From assembly GCF_900115225.1 (NCBI RefSeq), contig NZ_FOVR01000002.1, positions 186,001 to 250,000 on the forward strand: 64,000 nucleotides of DNA. The letters run 5' to 3'. The stretch's first letter is position 1. Each line of letters begins with the position of its first letter. Under the pieces are notes generated by a model. That model made no database searches. It worked only from the letters and a program-made list of their open reading frames with translations, and was not told the DNA's origin. Positions 52,981-61,204 of this stretch are shown one piece after another. The stretch comes from Cohaesibacter marisflavi. Lineage in GTDB: Bacteria > Pseudomonadota > Alphaproteobacteria > Rhizobiales > Cohaesibacteraceae. Position numbers and translations under genes: made by a program.

Positions 52981-54198
52981 ATGCCAGTAATCTCTACCAA
53001 CACAGCTGCAAACACTGCAGTGCGTTTTTTGAACAGAAACTCCGATGATCAGTCCAACTCTCTGGCAAAGCTGGCCAGTGGGTCCAACATCAACAAAGCC
53101 TCTGATGATGCTGCCGGTCTGGCTATCGCGACCAAGATTTCGACCGACGTGGCTGCGCTGGAACAGGCTTCCACCAACGCTTCCCACGCTGTTTCGGTTT
53201 TGAACACCGCAGATGGTGGTGCTTCCAACATTGCTGATATCGTCGAGCGAATGAAAACGCTGGCCTCCCAGTCCGCTTCCGGTACGGTAACCGATGTAGA
53301 ACGCGCCTACATTCAGGCTGAATTCTCGCAGCTGCAGGACGAAATCGACGGCATCACCGAATCCACCCGCTACAACGGTCAGGGCCTGTTGGATGGTTCC
53401 AGCGACTTCTCCGTGGATGATACGGAAACGGCAGCTGCTTATGCGAGCACGACGGCTGCTACAGATTATGCTGCAGCTGCGTCTGCGGTCGATGCAACAG
53501 CCACCTTCACCGTCAACAATACGAAAGTCACCATCACAAGCGCTAGTGATGGTACGAACACCACTGCAATGGATACCGACGCTCTCGTTGCTGCTATTAA
53601 CACTGCCTTGGAAGATGGCGGGAACTACACGGTATCTGCTGCAAAGAATGGCGATGGTGAAATCGAGTTCACATCCCTTCAGACCGGTGATAACGCCAAG
53701 GTTAGTATCTCGAACATTTCCTCTACAGGCGACGGTGCCGCTCTGGTGACTGCTATGGGGCTGGTTGCTGGTGATGCATCGGGCACGACGACTGCTGTGG
53801 ACACCACGGGGGCAGAAATCGTTGTCGGATCAACCTCTGCTGACACCATTAATCTTTCAATTGACTCGTTGACGACCGAGGCACTTGGAATTAGTGATCT
53901 GGACGTTTCCACCGGTGAAGGGGCTGCTGAAGCGCTCTCCGTTCTCGATATGGCAATTGACACCATCTCCGATGCCCGCGCCAAGCTTGGTGCAAAAATG
54001 AGCCGGTTCGAGTTCCGCTCTTCCCAGATCGACACCAGCGTTGAAAACCTTGATGCTGCCAAGTCTGCCATCGCCGACGTTGACATCGCCAAGGAACAGG
54101 CCTCCCTGTCTTCCTCCAGCGTGAAGGTTCAGGCTGCTGTTGCAGCCGCTTCTCAAGCCAACGACATGCCGCAGAACCTGCTTAGCTTGATCCAGTAA
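52981..54198 (+). CDS. Flagellin 2 of the second filament set
   Basis: 405 residues. N-terminus MPVISTNTAANTAVRFLNRNSDDQSNSLAKLASGSNINKASDDAAG; C-terminus FEFRSSQIDTSVENLDAAKSAIADVDIAKEQASLSS and DMPQNLLSLIQ. Ends and middle fit D0/D1 and an exposed D2/D3. The central 448 bases (53417-53864) are almost identical to flagellin 3, while the last 330 bases differ at about a quarter of positions, a sign of gene conversion. Ala and Thr dominate the central domain. Probably a major filament protein together with flagellin 3. A strong terminator follows. Confidence 0.95.
   Translation: MPVISTNTAANTAVRFLNRNSDDQSNSLAKLASGSNINKASDDAAGLAIATKISTDVAALEQASTNASHAVSVLNTADGGASNIADIVERMKTLASQSASGTVTDVERAYIQAEFSQLQDEIDGITESTRYNGQGLLDGSSDFSVDDTETAAAYASTTAATDYAAAASAVDATATFTVNNTKVTITSASDGTNTTAMDTDALVAAINTALEDGGNYTVSAAKNGDGEIEFTSLQTGDNAKVSISNISSTGDGAALVTAMGLVAGDASGTTTAVDTTGAEIVVGSTSADTINLSIDSLTTEALGISDLDVSTGEGAAEALSVLDMAIDTISDARAKLGAKMSRFEFRSSQIDTSVENLDAAKSAIADVDIAKEQASLSSSSVKVQAAVAAASQANDMPQNLLSLIQ
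53417..53864 (+). repeat. Near-identical central flagellin segment, copy 1
   Basis: This 448-base stretch matches 55144-55591 with seven differences by eye (about 98% identity), whereas the flanking coding DNA is far less similar, especially downstream. It encodes the surface-exposed domain. Confidence 0.9.
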
Positions 54199-54605
54199 TA
54201 CAAGCTTCATAGATAGCTCGACATCTTAAAGCGGTCGGATGCGTCAAGGGCGCATCCGGCCGCTTTTTATGCAAGAGACAGGTGTTTTTGAAACACTGAT
54301 GGACAGTTCGAAAGGTCTGGATTGCAAGAGGCTCCCCGGGCCTTTCCTTTACAAATGCTTACCGAATTCAGGTGGCTCACTTGTGTTGATTGCGCAGGGC
54401 AGGGAATATTAACTTACTATTAATTATAAAATTTGGTCGTTTGAAGTTTATTTTTTGAAAAGTCACCCAAAAAATCGGAGTTGTTATTAATATTTTTCTT
54501 TGTGAATGCTTGGAAAAGCGTAGATAAAACCTAACAAAGTGAAAATTCTGGATCGAACTCTTTATTCAACGTTAATTTTGAGGCGCATTGGGCAAAAATA
54601 TTTAG
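54199..54605. other. Spacer between flagellins 2 and 3
   Basis: Apart from the terminator at 54231-54268, this stretch has no gene. It is AT-rich from about 54410 to 54580, as are the other spacers in this cluster. With the promoter region it makes a 512-base gap before flagellin 3. Confidence 0.45.
54231..54268 (+). terminator. Terminator of flagellin 2
   Basis: A 13-bp stem (54231-54243 with 54251-54263; one G-U pair) with a 7-nt loop is followed by TTTTT (54264-54268). It lies 33 bases after the stop codon. Confidence 0.93.
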
Positions 54606-54632
54606 CGCCCGATTTGCTCTGCTTGGCCCGTT
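54606..54632 (+). promoter_or_regulatory. Candidate ECF promoter of flagellin 3
   Basis: CGCCCG (54606-54611), 17 bases, CGTT (54629-54632); 78 bases before the start codon. Extended block CGCCCGATTTG and CCCGTT are close to those of flagellins 1 and 2. Confidence 0.6.
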
Positions 54633-54710
54633 GAATAGTCAAGACGCAAGGAAAAGCGTCATCCGCTTAGTAACAGTAGCGCGGCTATCGTTTAGTTCAG
54701 GAGTTCGACT

Positions 54711-55925
54711 ATGCCCGTAATTTCTACCAATACCGCAGCAAACACTGCAGTTCGTTTTTTGAACAGAAACTCAAGTGATCAGACCAACTCGCTTGCCAAA
54801 CTGGCCAGTGGGTCCAACATCAACAAGGCGTCTGATGACGCTGCCGGTCTGGCTATCTCCACTAAAATCGGTACCGACGTTGCCGCGCTGGAACAGGCTT
54901 CCACCAACGCTTCCCATGGTATTTCCGTTTTGCAGACCGCAGACGGTGGCGCATCCAACATTGCTGATATCGTCGAGCGTATGAAAACGCTGGCCTCCCA
55001 GTCTGCTTCCGGTACGGTAACCGATGTAGAACGCGCTTATGTGCAGGCTGAATTCTCGCAGCTGCAGGACGAAATCGACGGCATCACCGAATCCACCCGT
55101 TACAACGGTCAGAGCCTGTTGGATGGCTCTAGTCCATCAAACAATGATACGGAAACGGCAGCTGCTTATGCGAGCACGACGGCTGCTACAGATTATGCTG
55201 CAGCTGCGTCTGCGGTTGATGCAACAGCGACCTTCTCCGTCAACAATACGAAAGTCACCATCACAAGCGCTAGTGATGGTACGAACACCACTGCAATGGA
55301 TACCGACGCTCTCGTTGCTGCTATTAACACTGCGTTGGAAGATGGCGGGAACTACACGGTATCTGCTGCAAAGAATGGCGATGGTGAAATCGAGTTCACA
55401 TCCCTTCAGACCGGTGATAACGCCAAGGTTAGTATCTCGAACATTTCCTCTACAGGCGACGGTGCCGCTCTGGTGACTGCTATGGGGCTGGTTGCTGGTG
55501 ATGCATCGGGCACGACGACTGCAGTGGACACCACGGGGGCAGAAATCGTCGTCGGATCAACCTCTGCTGACACCATCAATCTTTCAATTGATTCTCTCGA
55601 TACTGAATCTTTGGGTATCGCTGATCTCGACGTTTCTACCGAAGAAGGGGCTGCTGAAGCGCTCTCCGTTCTCGATATGGCGATTGACAAGATCTCTGAT
55701 GCGCGTGCTGAAATCGGTGCGACCATGTCTCGGTTCGAGTTCCGCTCTTCCCAGATCGACACCAGCGTTGAAAACCTGGAAGCTGCCAAGTCTGCCATCG
55801 CTGACGTAGACATCGCCAAGGAACAGGCTTCTCTGTCTTCCTCCAGCGTGAAGGTTCAGGCCGCTGTTGCAGCTGCTTCTCAGGCCAACCAGATGCCACA
55901 GAACCTGCTTAGCCTTATTCGGTAA
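54711..55925 (+). CDS. Flagellin 3 of the second filament set
   Basis: 404 residues. N-terminus MPVISTNTAANTAVRFLNRNSSDQTNSLAKLASGSNINKASDDAAG; C-terminus MSRFEFRSSQIDTSVENLEAAKSAIADVDIAKEQ and QMPQNLLSLIR. The central domain is nearly the same as in flagellin 2, but the flanks differ, for example DTESLGIADLDVSTEEGAAEA here. It follows flagellin 2 in the same direction, with its own promoter-like element, and precedes the capping protein fliD by 69 bases. A weak hairpin follows, so read-through into fliD is possible. Confidence 0.95.
   Translation: MPVISTNTAANTAVRFLNRNSSDQTNSLAKLASGSNINKASDDAAGLAISTKIGTDVAALEQASTNASHGISVLQTADGGASNIADIVERMKTLASQSASGTVTDVERAYVQAEFSQLQDEIDGITESTRYNGQSLLDGSSPSNNDTETAAAYASTTAATDYAAAASAVDATATFSVNNTKVTITSASDGTNTTAMDTDALVAAINTALEDGGNYTVSAAKNGDGEIEFTSLQTGDNAKVSISNISSTGDGAALVTAMGLVAGDASGTTTAVDTTGAEIVVGSTSADTINLSIDSLDTESLGIADLDVSTEEGAAEALSVLDMAIDKISDARAEIGATMSRFEFRSSQIDTSVENLEAAKSAIADVDIAKEQASLSSSSVKVQAAVAAASQANQMPQNLLSLIR
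55144..55591 (+). repeat. Near-identical central flagellin segment, copy 2
   Basis: Partner of 53417-53864: seven differences in 448 bases. Similarity falls sharply just after 55591, where the two genes read ctcgatactg versus ttgacgaccg-like sequence. Confidence 0.9.
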
Positions 55926-55941
55926 AATTAATATTCAGGTA

Positions 55942-55971
55942 GGGCCGCCTGATCGGGTGGCCCTGTCCGTA
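55942..55971 (+). promoter_or_regulatory. Hairpin and ECF-like element before fliD
   Basis: GGGCCGCC (55942-55949) pairs with GGTGGCCC (55956-55963; one G-U), a stem of 8 bp without a T run. Overlapping it, CGCCTG (55946-55951), 16 bases, CGTA (55968-55971) differs in one base from the cluster's two-block element. It may be a weak promoter or an attenuating hairpin between flagellin 3 and fliD. Confidence 0.35.
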
Positions 55972-55994
55972 TAACTAATACAGGAGTTTGGCAA

Positions 55995-57752
55995 ATGACG
56001 AGTGTTAGTTCTACCGATACAGGCGCGGCGACGACCACGACAACGAACACTACCACTACGTCTTCATCCAGCTCCAGCTCCGCTCATACTGCCAATGTGT
56101 CGTCCGACTCGGATATCGATTGGGATGCCCTAATCGAGGCGGCAGTGCTGCAAAAGCAGCTCCCAGCGGATCGTATCAGCAATAAAATCACGGAAAATGA
56201 AGCCAAAATTGAATCCTACAACACCATGCAGGACCTGCTTGGTGACATGCTGGATTCTGTCGAGACCATCACAGGCGTCTCTGAATCCCTGACAGAACAG
56301 GATGACATTTTTTCCTCGCGCGAAGCCTATCTGACAGGTATCGGTGGCGCGGATGCTGAAAATTCACTGGTGGTGACCGCTGAGGCGGGTGTCGCCATCC
56401 AGACCTACGAGCTCACCATCGATCAGCTCGCAACCTCCCAGAAAGTGGCCAGCGCTTCGCAGAGCAGCGGTTATGATGAACTCGGGTATACGGGTACGAT
56501 CTCACTCTCCATGGAAGGAGCGGCCATTCCTGTCAATAAAGACGGGGACGAAGATCCGACCTTGCTGCAAGTTGAAGTCGACGACACCATGAGCCTCGTC
56601 GAGATCGCAGATGAGATCAATACCCGAACCGATTATACGGGCGTAACTGCCACGGTGGTCGCCGTCAATGAGAACGACTTTCGTCTCGTGCTGACGGGGG
56701 AGACCGGCACGGATATCGTCATGACCTCGGTTGAGGGGGATGACATCGGCCAGTCGCTCGGGCTGACCGACGGCAGCGGTGCCTATGTTGACGAGTTACA
56801 ATCTTCGCAAATCGCCAAATTTAACGTCGATGGCGTCGAGATCTCCCGAAAAAGTAATACTGTTGATGATGTGATTGATGGCGTCACATTCTCTCTTTAC
56901 CAAACCACCGACGTTGGCGAATCCATCGCGGTCGAGATTGGCCAGTCCCTGTCTTCCATCAAGGATGCCGTGGTTTCGCTGGCCGATAGCTACAATGCCT
57001 ATCGTGAATGGGCCATCACCCAACAGGCGATCGACGCAAGCGGATCCGTCTCCGATGACGCGACCCTGTTTGGCGACAATATGCTGCGCAATATCAACAC
57101 AGAGATCGCGCGCGGTTTGTCTAAGGTGATTGATAGCGAAGGCATGGCGCTGCTCGGGCTTTCCTATGATGAGAATAACTATCTGGAGCTGGATGAAAGC
57201 GAGCTGAACGACGCGCTGTTGAACGACATCGATCAGATCGAGGATGTGCTCAACTTCCAGTATGAAACCAGCAATTCCGATCTGGCCGTTCTGCGGCGTA
57301 ACGCCAACATGCCCTCGGAGCTGACGCTTGACTTTACCGTTGATGAGGAAGGCGCTCTTGTCGGTGTTCTTGCAGACGGAGAGGCGGGGCTGTTCGAGGT
57401 GGATGGCACCCGTATCGTTGGTGTTGAGGGAACGGACTATGAGGGGATCACCTTTGTCTATACAGGCGATGAAAATGCCACGATCTCCTTCAGCACTTCT
57501 GCTGGCATGGCGGAACAGCTTTTCCAGTCACTGAACAAATATACAGATGAGGATGATGGTCTTTTGACTGAGAAGATCGCATCCCTCGAAGAACAAAACG
57601 AAGATTATGAAGCCGAATATGACGACTATATGAGCATCGTTGATGCTTATGAAATGCGTCTGACGGAGCTTTACTCATCTTACCAGGCAGCGATCGAAGA
57701 GGCCCAAAGTTCGCTGGACTATCTGGAAGCCATTCTCAATTCGGGAGACTAA
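55995..57752 (+). CDS. fliD: Filament cap protein FliD
   Basis: 585 residues. A 35-residue Ser/Thr-rich start (VSSTDTGAATTTTTNTTTTS) precedes the D0/D1 region (WDALIEAAVLQKQLPADRISNKITENEAKIESYNTMQDLL), a large central domain with YELTIDQLATSQKVASASQ, and the C-terminal coiled part (NEDYEAEYDDYMSIVDAYEMRLTELYSSYQAAIEEAQSSLDYLEAIL). FliD caps the growing filament and helps flagellin fold. FliD is usually missing from rhizobial flagella, so its presence marks a second type of filament. fliS follows after one base. The ribosome-binding site is CAGGAG. Confidence 0.9.
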   Translation: MTSVSSTDTGAATTTTTNTTTTSSSSSSSAHTANVSSDSDIDWDALIEAAVLQKQLPADRISNKITENEAKIESYNTMQDLLGDMLDSVETITGVSESLTEQDDIFSSREAYLTGIGGADAENSLVVTAEAGVAIQTYELTIDQLATSQKVASASQSSGYDELGYTGTISLSMEGAAIPVNKDGDEDPTLLQVEVDDTMSLVEIADEINTRTDYTGVTATVVAVNENDFRLVLTGETGTDIVMTSVEGDDIGQSLGLTDGSGAYVDELQSSQIAKFNVDGVEISRKSNTVDDVIDGVTFSLYQTTDVGESIAVEIGQSLSSIKDAVVSLADSYNAYREWAITQQAIDASGSVSDDATLFGDNMLRNINTEIARGLSKVIDSEGMALLGLSYDENNYLELDESELNDALLNDIDQIEDVLNFQYETSNSDLAVLRRNANMPSELTLDFTVDEEGALVGVLADGEAGLFEVDGTRIVGVEGTDYEGITFVYTGDENATISFSTSAGMAEQLFQSLNKYTDEDDGLLTEKIASLEEQNEDYEAEYDDYMSIVDAYEMRLTELYSSYQAAIEEAQSSLDYLEAILNSGD

Positions 57753-57753
57753 T

Positions 57754-58206
57754 ATGAATTATGCGCAAAACCGCGCGGTGAACGCCTATAGGACTGCCAA
57801 TACGGCTGTGCCGCCCGTCAAAGCTGTCGCTATGCTGCTCGATGAAGCGCTGAATGCGATCGTGTTGACAGCCTACTATATCAAGCGCAAGGAATTCGAG
57901 AGCGCTTTCGGGCGTGTTGTTCATGCCTCCAAGATTCTGAGTGGACTGCGGCAGAATGTGAATCTGGATGTGGACCCGCAAATGGGTCAGCAGTTCATCG
58001 ACATGTATACCAGCAACATTTTTGCTTTACACAATGCTTATGGACGTGATGACGCGATCCAAAGATATGCTACGCTGGCTAGCGGTATTCTGGAATTCCG
58101 CAATGCATGGGCAGAACTCGCAAGAATGCAGCAACGAAGCATTGACACCGTCATGGGCGGGATTTTAGATCAAAAAGAAGAAGTGGTTGCCGCTGAAGCG
58201 GTATAA
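57754..58206 (+). CDS. fliS: Flagellin export chaperone FliS
   Basis: 150 residues. The FliS fold begins NYAQNRAVNAYRTANTAVPPVKAVAMLLDEALNAIVLTAYYIKRKEFESAFGRVVHASKIL, followed by QFIDMYTSNIFALHNAYGRDDAIQRYATLASGILEFRNAW. FliS binds the flagellin C-terminus in the cytoplasm until export. It lies one base after fliD, the normal pairing. FliS is uncommon in Alphaproteobacteria with the rhizobial flagellum; these flagellins with the ISTN start and the FliD-FliS pair belong together. A 9-bp inverted repeat follows its stop. Confidence 0.87.
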   Translation: MNYAQNRAVNAYRTANTAVPPVKAVAMLLDEALNAIVLTAYYIKRKEFESAFGRVVHASKILSGLRQNVNLDVDPQMGQQFIDMYTSNIFALHNAYGRDDAIQRYATLASGILEFRNAWAELARMQQRSIDTVMGGILDQKEEVVAAEAV

Positions 58207-58231
58207 CGCCTGGACGATCGAGACGACGGCT

Positions 58232-58260
58232 TAATTGTCCAGCCAATGATAGGACAATTA
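58232..58260 (+). promoter_or_regulatory. Inverted repeat covering the ribosome-binding site of the 81-aa gene
   Basis: TAATTGTCC (58232-58240) and GGACAATTA (58252-58260) are perfect 9-bp arms with an 11-nt loop. The second arm contains the presumed Shine-Dalgarno AGGA and ends on the first base of the ATG. In mRNA the stem would hide the start region. The arrangement suggests translational control of the small protein. Confidence 0.6.
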
Positions 58261-58505
58261 TGGCCAAGTCCGAAGGTGATATGACGATTGAGCAGTTCGA
58301 GGAACTGTTGGATCAGCACGGTCCGGATTTGAGAAATTGGCCAGAAGAGCAAGTGGCGCCAGCCCTTGCTCTTTTAAGTATTTCCCAAGATGCACAAGAT
58401 AGCTTGCGACTTGCAGCAAGCATTCCCAAGCTGGCGAAGGCCTCGCCAGCCCCGAAGGCTCCGGCCTCTCTTGTCAATCGCATCATGACGAAAGTCAAAA
58501 AATAA
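58260..58505 (+). CDS. Small acidic protein, possible ECF partner/anti-sigma
   Basis: 81 residues. The motif IEQFEELLDQHGPDLRNWPEEQVAPALALLSISQDAQ followed by an Ala/Pro/Lys-rich tail (KASPAPKAPASLVNRIM) looks like the short proteins (FE.LL...G.D...WP......A.ALL..S..A) that I recall beside ECF sigma genes in Alphaproteobacteria. There is no membrane helix. It is 54 bases from fliS and could be cotranscribed with fliD-fliS. I infer that it regulates the ECF factor at 50627-51283, but family membership is from memory of the pattern only. It could also be a filament-assembly factor. Confidence 0.45.
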   Translation: MAKSEGDMTIEQFEELLDQHGPDLRNWPEEQVAPALALLSISQDAQDSLRLAASIPKLAKASPAPKAPASLVNRIMTKVKK

Positions 58506-58811
58506 CATCATGATGTGCTGCTGCTTTGAAAGCGCGGGCTCCGTCTGAGTATCTGCGCGTGGTGTGGCACCCAATTACAAAAGCTTTTTCGCAAGCAGTA
58601 GCGGTTCTCATATTTAATCATTTGTTTCATCGCGTCCTTTGGATAGGCGAAATCTAGATATACGAGGATTTATTAAAGTAAATATTATTATTATAGGAAT
58701 TTATTACAATTAAATACTTGTAAATTGCGCGTATTTATTTAGGTAGGCAATTAATTCCTAGAGGAAATAAGTATAGGGCAATATTTTCCTAAATAAAAAA
58801 TGAAAAAATAC
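58506..58811. other. AT-rich non-coding stretch before the flgD promoter
   Basis: About 305 bases without a gene; the part from 58600 on is very AT-rich, like the region before the ECF gene. ACATCATGATGT near 58504 is a short palindrome. Nothing else is visible. Confidence 0.45.
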
Positions 58812-58837
58812 CGCCTGATTTAGCTTTTTGTCCCGTT
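58812..58837 (+). promoter_or_regulatory. Candidate ECF promoter of flgD
   Basis: CGCCTG (58812-58817), 16 bases, CGTT (58834-58837). Extended block CGCCTGATTTA and CCCGTT resemble the flagellin promoters. Because the -10-like block ends at 58837, translation of flgD must start downstream of it. Confidence 0.6.
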
Positions 58838-58917
58838 TCAGAAATATGAGGGATGAAGGCATGAGGCGAAATCCGTGTCTTGATCTCGTGTTTTCTCAAA
58901 ACGCGCGAGCTAAAGCC

Positions 58918-59586
58918 ATGACTGTATCTGCACTGGCCTCTTCTACAGCAAGTACGACGACCACTACGACTTCAAGTCAGGGGCTGGGGTTGGATACATC
59001 GCAGTTCTTGCAGCTCATGGTCGAGCAGTTGCAGAACCAGAACCCGACCGATCCCACCGATACGACCGAATTTCTCAACCAGATGGTTCAGCTGTCGACC
59101 TACGATCAGCAAGTCGAGAATGCGAACCGCCTCGAAACAGTCGTCTCATCTCTGGATACAATGATCGCTGCGAATGGCCTCGGCTATATCGGGCAATCTG
59201 TTTCTGTCCTTGGCGATACCACGACGCTTCAGGATGGTTCCGCCCAGTGGAACTACGCGCTCGAAAGCGATGCCACAGATGTCAAAATCGAGATCTTCGA
59301 TGAAGACGGCAATTCGGTCTACACAGCCGATGGTGAGACCGAAGCGGATGGGTCCCATGAATTTAAATGGGATGGCGTGACCGATGAAGGCAAGCAGCTG
59401 GACGATGGCAGCACCTACAGAATTGAGATCACCGCGACCGATCAAGAAGGCAATGACATTGAAACCAGCACCTCGGTAACGGGAAAGGTCACTGGTGTCG
59501 ATGCTTCTTCTGGCCAGACATATCTGACAATGGGCGATGTCTTCTTCACGCTCGACCAAATCATCTCAGTTAGTTCTGATAGTTAA
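58918..59586 (+). CDS. flgD: Flagellar hook-cap protein FlgD (second system)
   Basis: 222 residues from the ATG at 58918 (MTVSALASS). Longer readings from 58828 or 58846 are excluded or unlikely because the candidate promoter ends at 58837; an ATG at 58861 remains possible. The Thr/Ser-rich start is followed by the FlgD signature FLQLMVEQLQNQNPTDPTDTTEFLNQMVQLSTYDQQ (about residues 30-65). The C-terminal Ig-like part contains VKIEIFDEDGNSVYTAD and GTYRIEITATDQEGNDI. FlgD caps the hook during assembly. It heads a hook/filament-junction operon with flgE, flgN, flgK and flgL. Confidence 0.9.
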   Translation: MTVSALASSTASTTTTTTSSQGLGLDTSQFLQLMVEQLQNQNPTDPTDTTEFLNQMVQLSTYDQQVENANRLETVVSSLDTMIAANGLGYIGQSVSVLGDTTTLQDGSAQWNYALESDATDVKIEIFDEDGNSVYTADGETEADGSHEFKWDGVTDEGKQLDDGSTYRIEITATDQEGNDIETSTSVTGKVTGVDASSGQTYLTMGDVFFTLDQIISVSSDS

Positions 59587-59681
59587 TAAATTCAACAGGT
59601 TAGCGCAGCTTCCTGAACAATAAGTCAATCCTGCCACTCAAGCAATAAACATCGAACGTGGCGCATATGTAGGAGAGTAAC

Positions 59682-60932
59682 ATGAGTTTGATGGGTGCAA
59701 CAAACGCCGCGATCACGGGCTTGGCCGCCCAGTCGCAGGCGCTTTCGAATGTTTCAAACAACTTGGCAAACTCGGATACGACCGCATACAAGGCGTCCAA
59801 AACGAGCTTTTCAAGCCTCGTTGCTGGGTCTGGTAACAACAAGAGTGGGGGTGTGCACGCCAGCAACACGACCAATAATACAGCTCAGGGTCTTGTGACC
59901 GACTCGGCCATCTCCACGCATCTTGCCATTCAGGGCAACGGTTACTTCGTGGTCTCCGAGGAGGGGGATACATCCTCTCGCTACTACACCCGTAATGGTG
60001 AATTCGCGGTCGACAATGACGGTTACCTGATGAATGGCGACTACTATCTGCTCGGTTGGGCAACCGATGCGGATGGCAATGTGGCCGGCGGCGCCAGCAG
60101 CGTCAATCTGGACAAGATCGATTTGAGTTCCATCCAGAGTTCGGCTCAGGCAACCTCCGAGGCTTCCATTCAGGCGACGCTGCCCGGGGATGCTGTGCTG
60201 AACTCGACCTTTGAATCCAGCTTCGAGGTCTATGACTCGCTGGGAACGGCAAGCACGATTACCGCAACCTATGAAAAAACGGCTCAAAACACTTGGACGA
60301 TTACCTATTCTGATCCGGTTTCTGCGGACACATCCACGACAACAGGCTCTGTGACCAGCTCGCCAATTACCGTCCAGTTCAATAATGATGGCTCTCTGGC
60401 CAGCGTTTCTGGCACCGACCTCGATATCACCTGGAATACCGGTGCGGCGGCTTCCTCAATCAAGCTTGATTTGGGGACGGTCGGTGGTTCTGACGGCCTG
60501 ACGCAATATTCTTCCAACGATGTCGAGAATGCGGATATCGATGTCAAATCCATCATCGTTGATGGCCGGGCTTACGGCACGGTGGATGATATCGAAATCG
60601 AGACCGACGGGTCTGTGGTGGCTACCTTCTCCAACGGCGAAACGCGCAATATCTACAAGATCCCGGTCGCCACATTCATCAACTCCGATGGACTGACTGA
60701 AGACAGTGATGGCATCTACGCGATTTCAACTTACTCGGGCAACGCGACCCTGCATACAGCAGGCACGGGCTCGGCAGGCAGCCTGAAGAGCAGCTCGCTG
60801 GAATCCAGCACCGTGGACACCAGCACCGAATTTGCCAGCATGTTGTCCGCCCAGCAGGCCTATTCCTCTGCGTCCCAGATCATTTCAACTGCCGGCGACA
60901 TGTTTGACAGTCTCCTGCAAGCCGTGCGGTGA
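59682..60932 (+). CDS. flgE: Flagellar hook protein FlgE (second system)
   Basis: 416 residues, normal for FlgE. N-terminal rod domain MSLMGATNAAITGLAAQSQALSNVSNNLANSDTTAYKASKTSF with the SNNLANSDTTAYK motif; body with AIQGNGYFVVSEEGD and YYTRNGEFAVDNDGYLMNGDYYLLGW; C-terminus LSAQQAYSSASQIISTAGDMFDSLLQAV. It is a different type from the flgE at 1-248, so this organism encodes two hooks. The two genes share the general fold but not the close sequence. It follows flgD after 95 bases with no promoter-like element, probably in the same transcript. Confidence 0.93.
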   Translation: MSLMGATNAAITGLAAQSQALSNVSNNLANSDTTAYKASKTSFSSLVAGSGNNKSGGVHASNTTNNTAQGLVTDSAISTHLAIQGNGYFVVSEEGDTSSRYYTRNGEFAVDNDGYLMNGDYYLLGWATDADGNVAGGASSVNLDKIDLSSIQSSAQATSEASIQATLPGDAVLNSTFESSFEVYDSLGTASTITATYEKTAQNTWTITYSDPVSADTSTTTGSVTSSPITVQFNNDGSLASVSGTDLDITWNTGAAASSIKLDLGTVGGSDGLTQYSSNDVENADIDVKSIIVDGRAYGTVDDIEIETDGSVVATFSNGETRNIYKIPVATFINSDGLTEDSDGIYAISTYSGNATLHTAGTGSAGSLKSSSLESSTVDTSTEFASMLSAQQAYSSASQIISTAGDMFDSLLQAVR

Positions 60933-60937
60933 TTTTC

Positions 60938-61195
60938 ATGTCGGATGATCTGGCCCATTGCAAGGCTGAGCTCAGGCGCCTCAAGGCTGAAATCCGCCGC
61001 TATGAGAGAGAGCCGGACCGTGCGTCCGGCAAACTCCTGCTGTTGGTTGCCCGAAATGCTCTGAAGGACTTGATAAAGCATATGCGGGGCCAGCAGGCGA
61101 ACATCAAGAATAAGCGCTCTCGCTCAACAAAAGCCAACCAGGTGGCAAACGCCTATTCTCAGTTGAACCAGTTTCGAAAAACGAACAAAGGCTAA
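60938..61195 (+). CDS. Small basic coiled-coil protein downstream of flgE
   Basis: 85 residues from the ATG at 60938; the reading frame continues upstream to a GTG that overlaps the flgE stop. Strongly charged with Arg/Lys and Glu: AELRRLKAEIRRYEREPDR, then a Lys-rich end NIKNKRSRSTKANQ. No family recognised. It lies between flgE and flgN in the same direction with gaps of five and nine bases, so it is translated as part of the hook operon. It may be a small chaperone or regulator of flagellar secretion; there is no direct evidence. Confidence 0.5.
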   Translation: MSDDLAHCKAELRRLKAEIRRYEREPDRASGKLLLLVARNALKDLIKHMRGQQANIKNKRSRSTKANQVANAYSQLNQFRKTNKG

Positions 61196-61204
61196 GGGTG
61201 AACC

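Noticed and set aside
54199-54710. sigma-54 promoter before flagellin 3 (TTTGCT as -12)
   Set aside because: The required GG at -24 is missing in all three flagellin promoters.
58208-58234. CGCCTG between fliS and the 81-aa gene as another ECF promoter
   Set aside because: The sequence 17 bases on is CTTA, not CGTT, and there is little space before the next gene.
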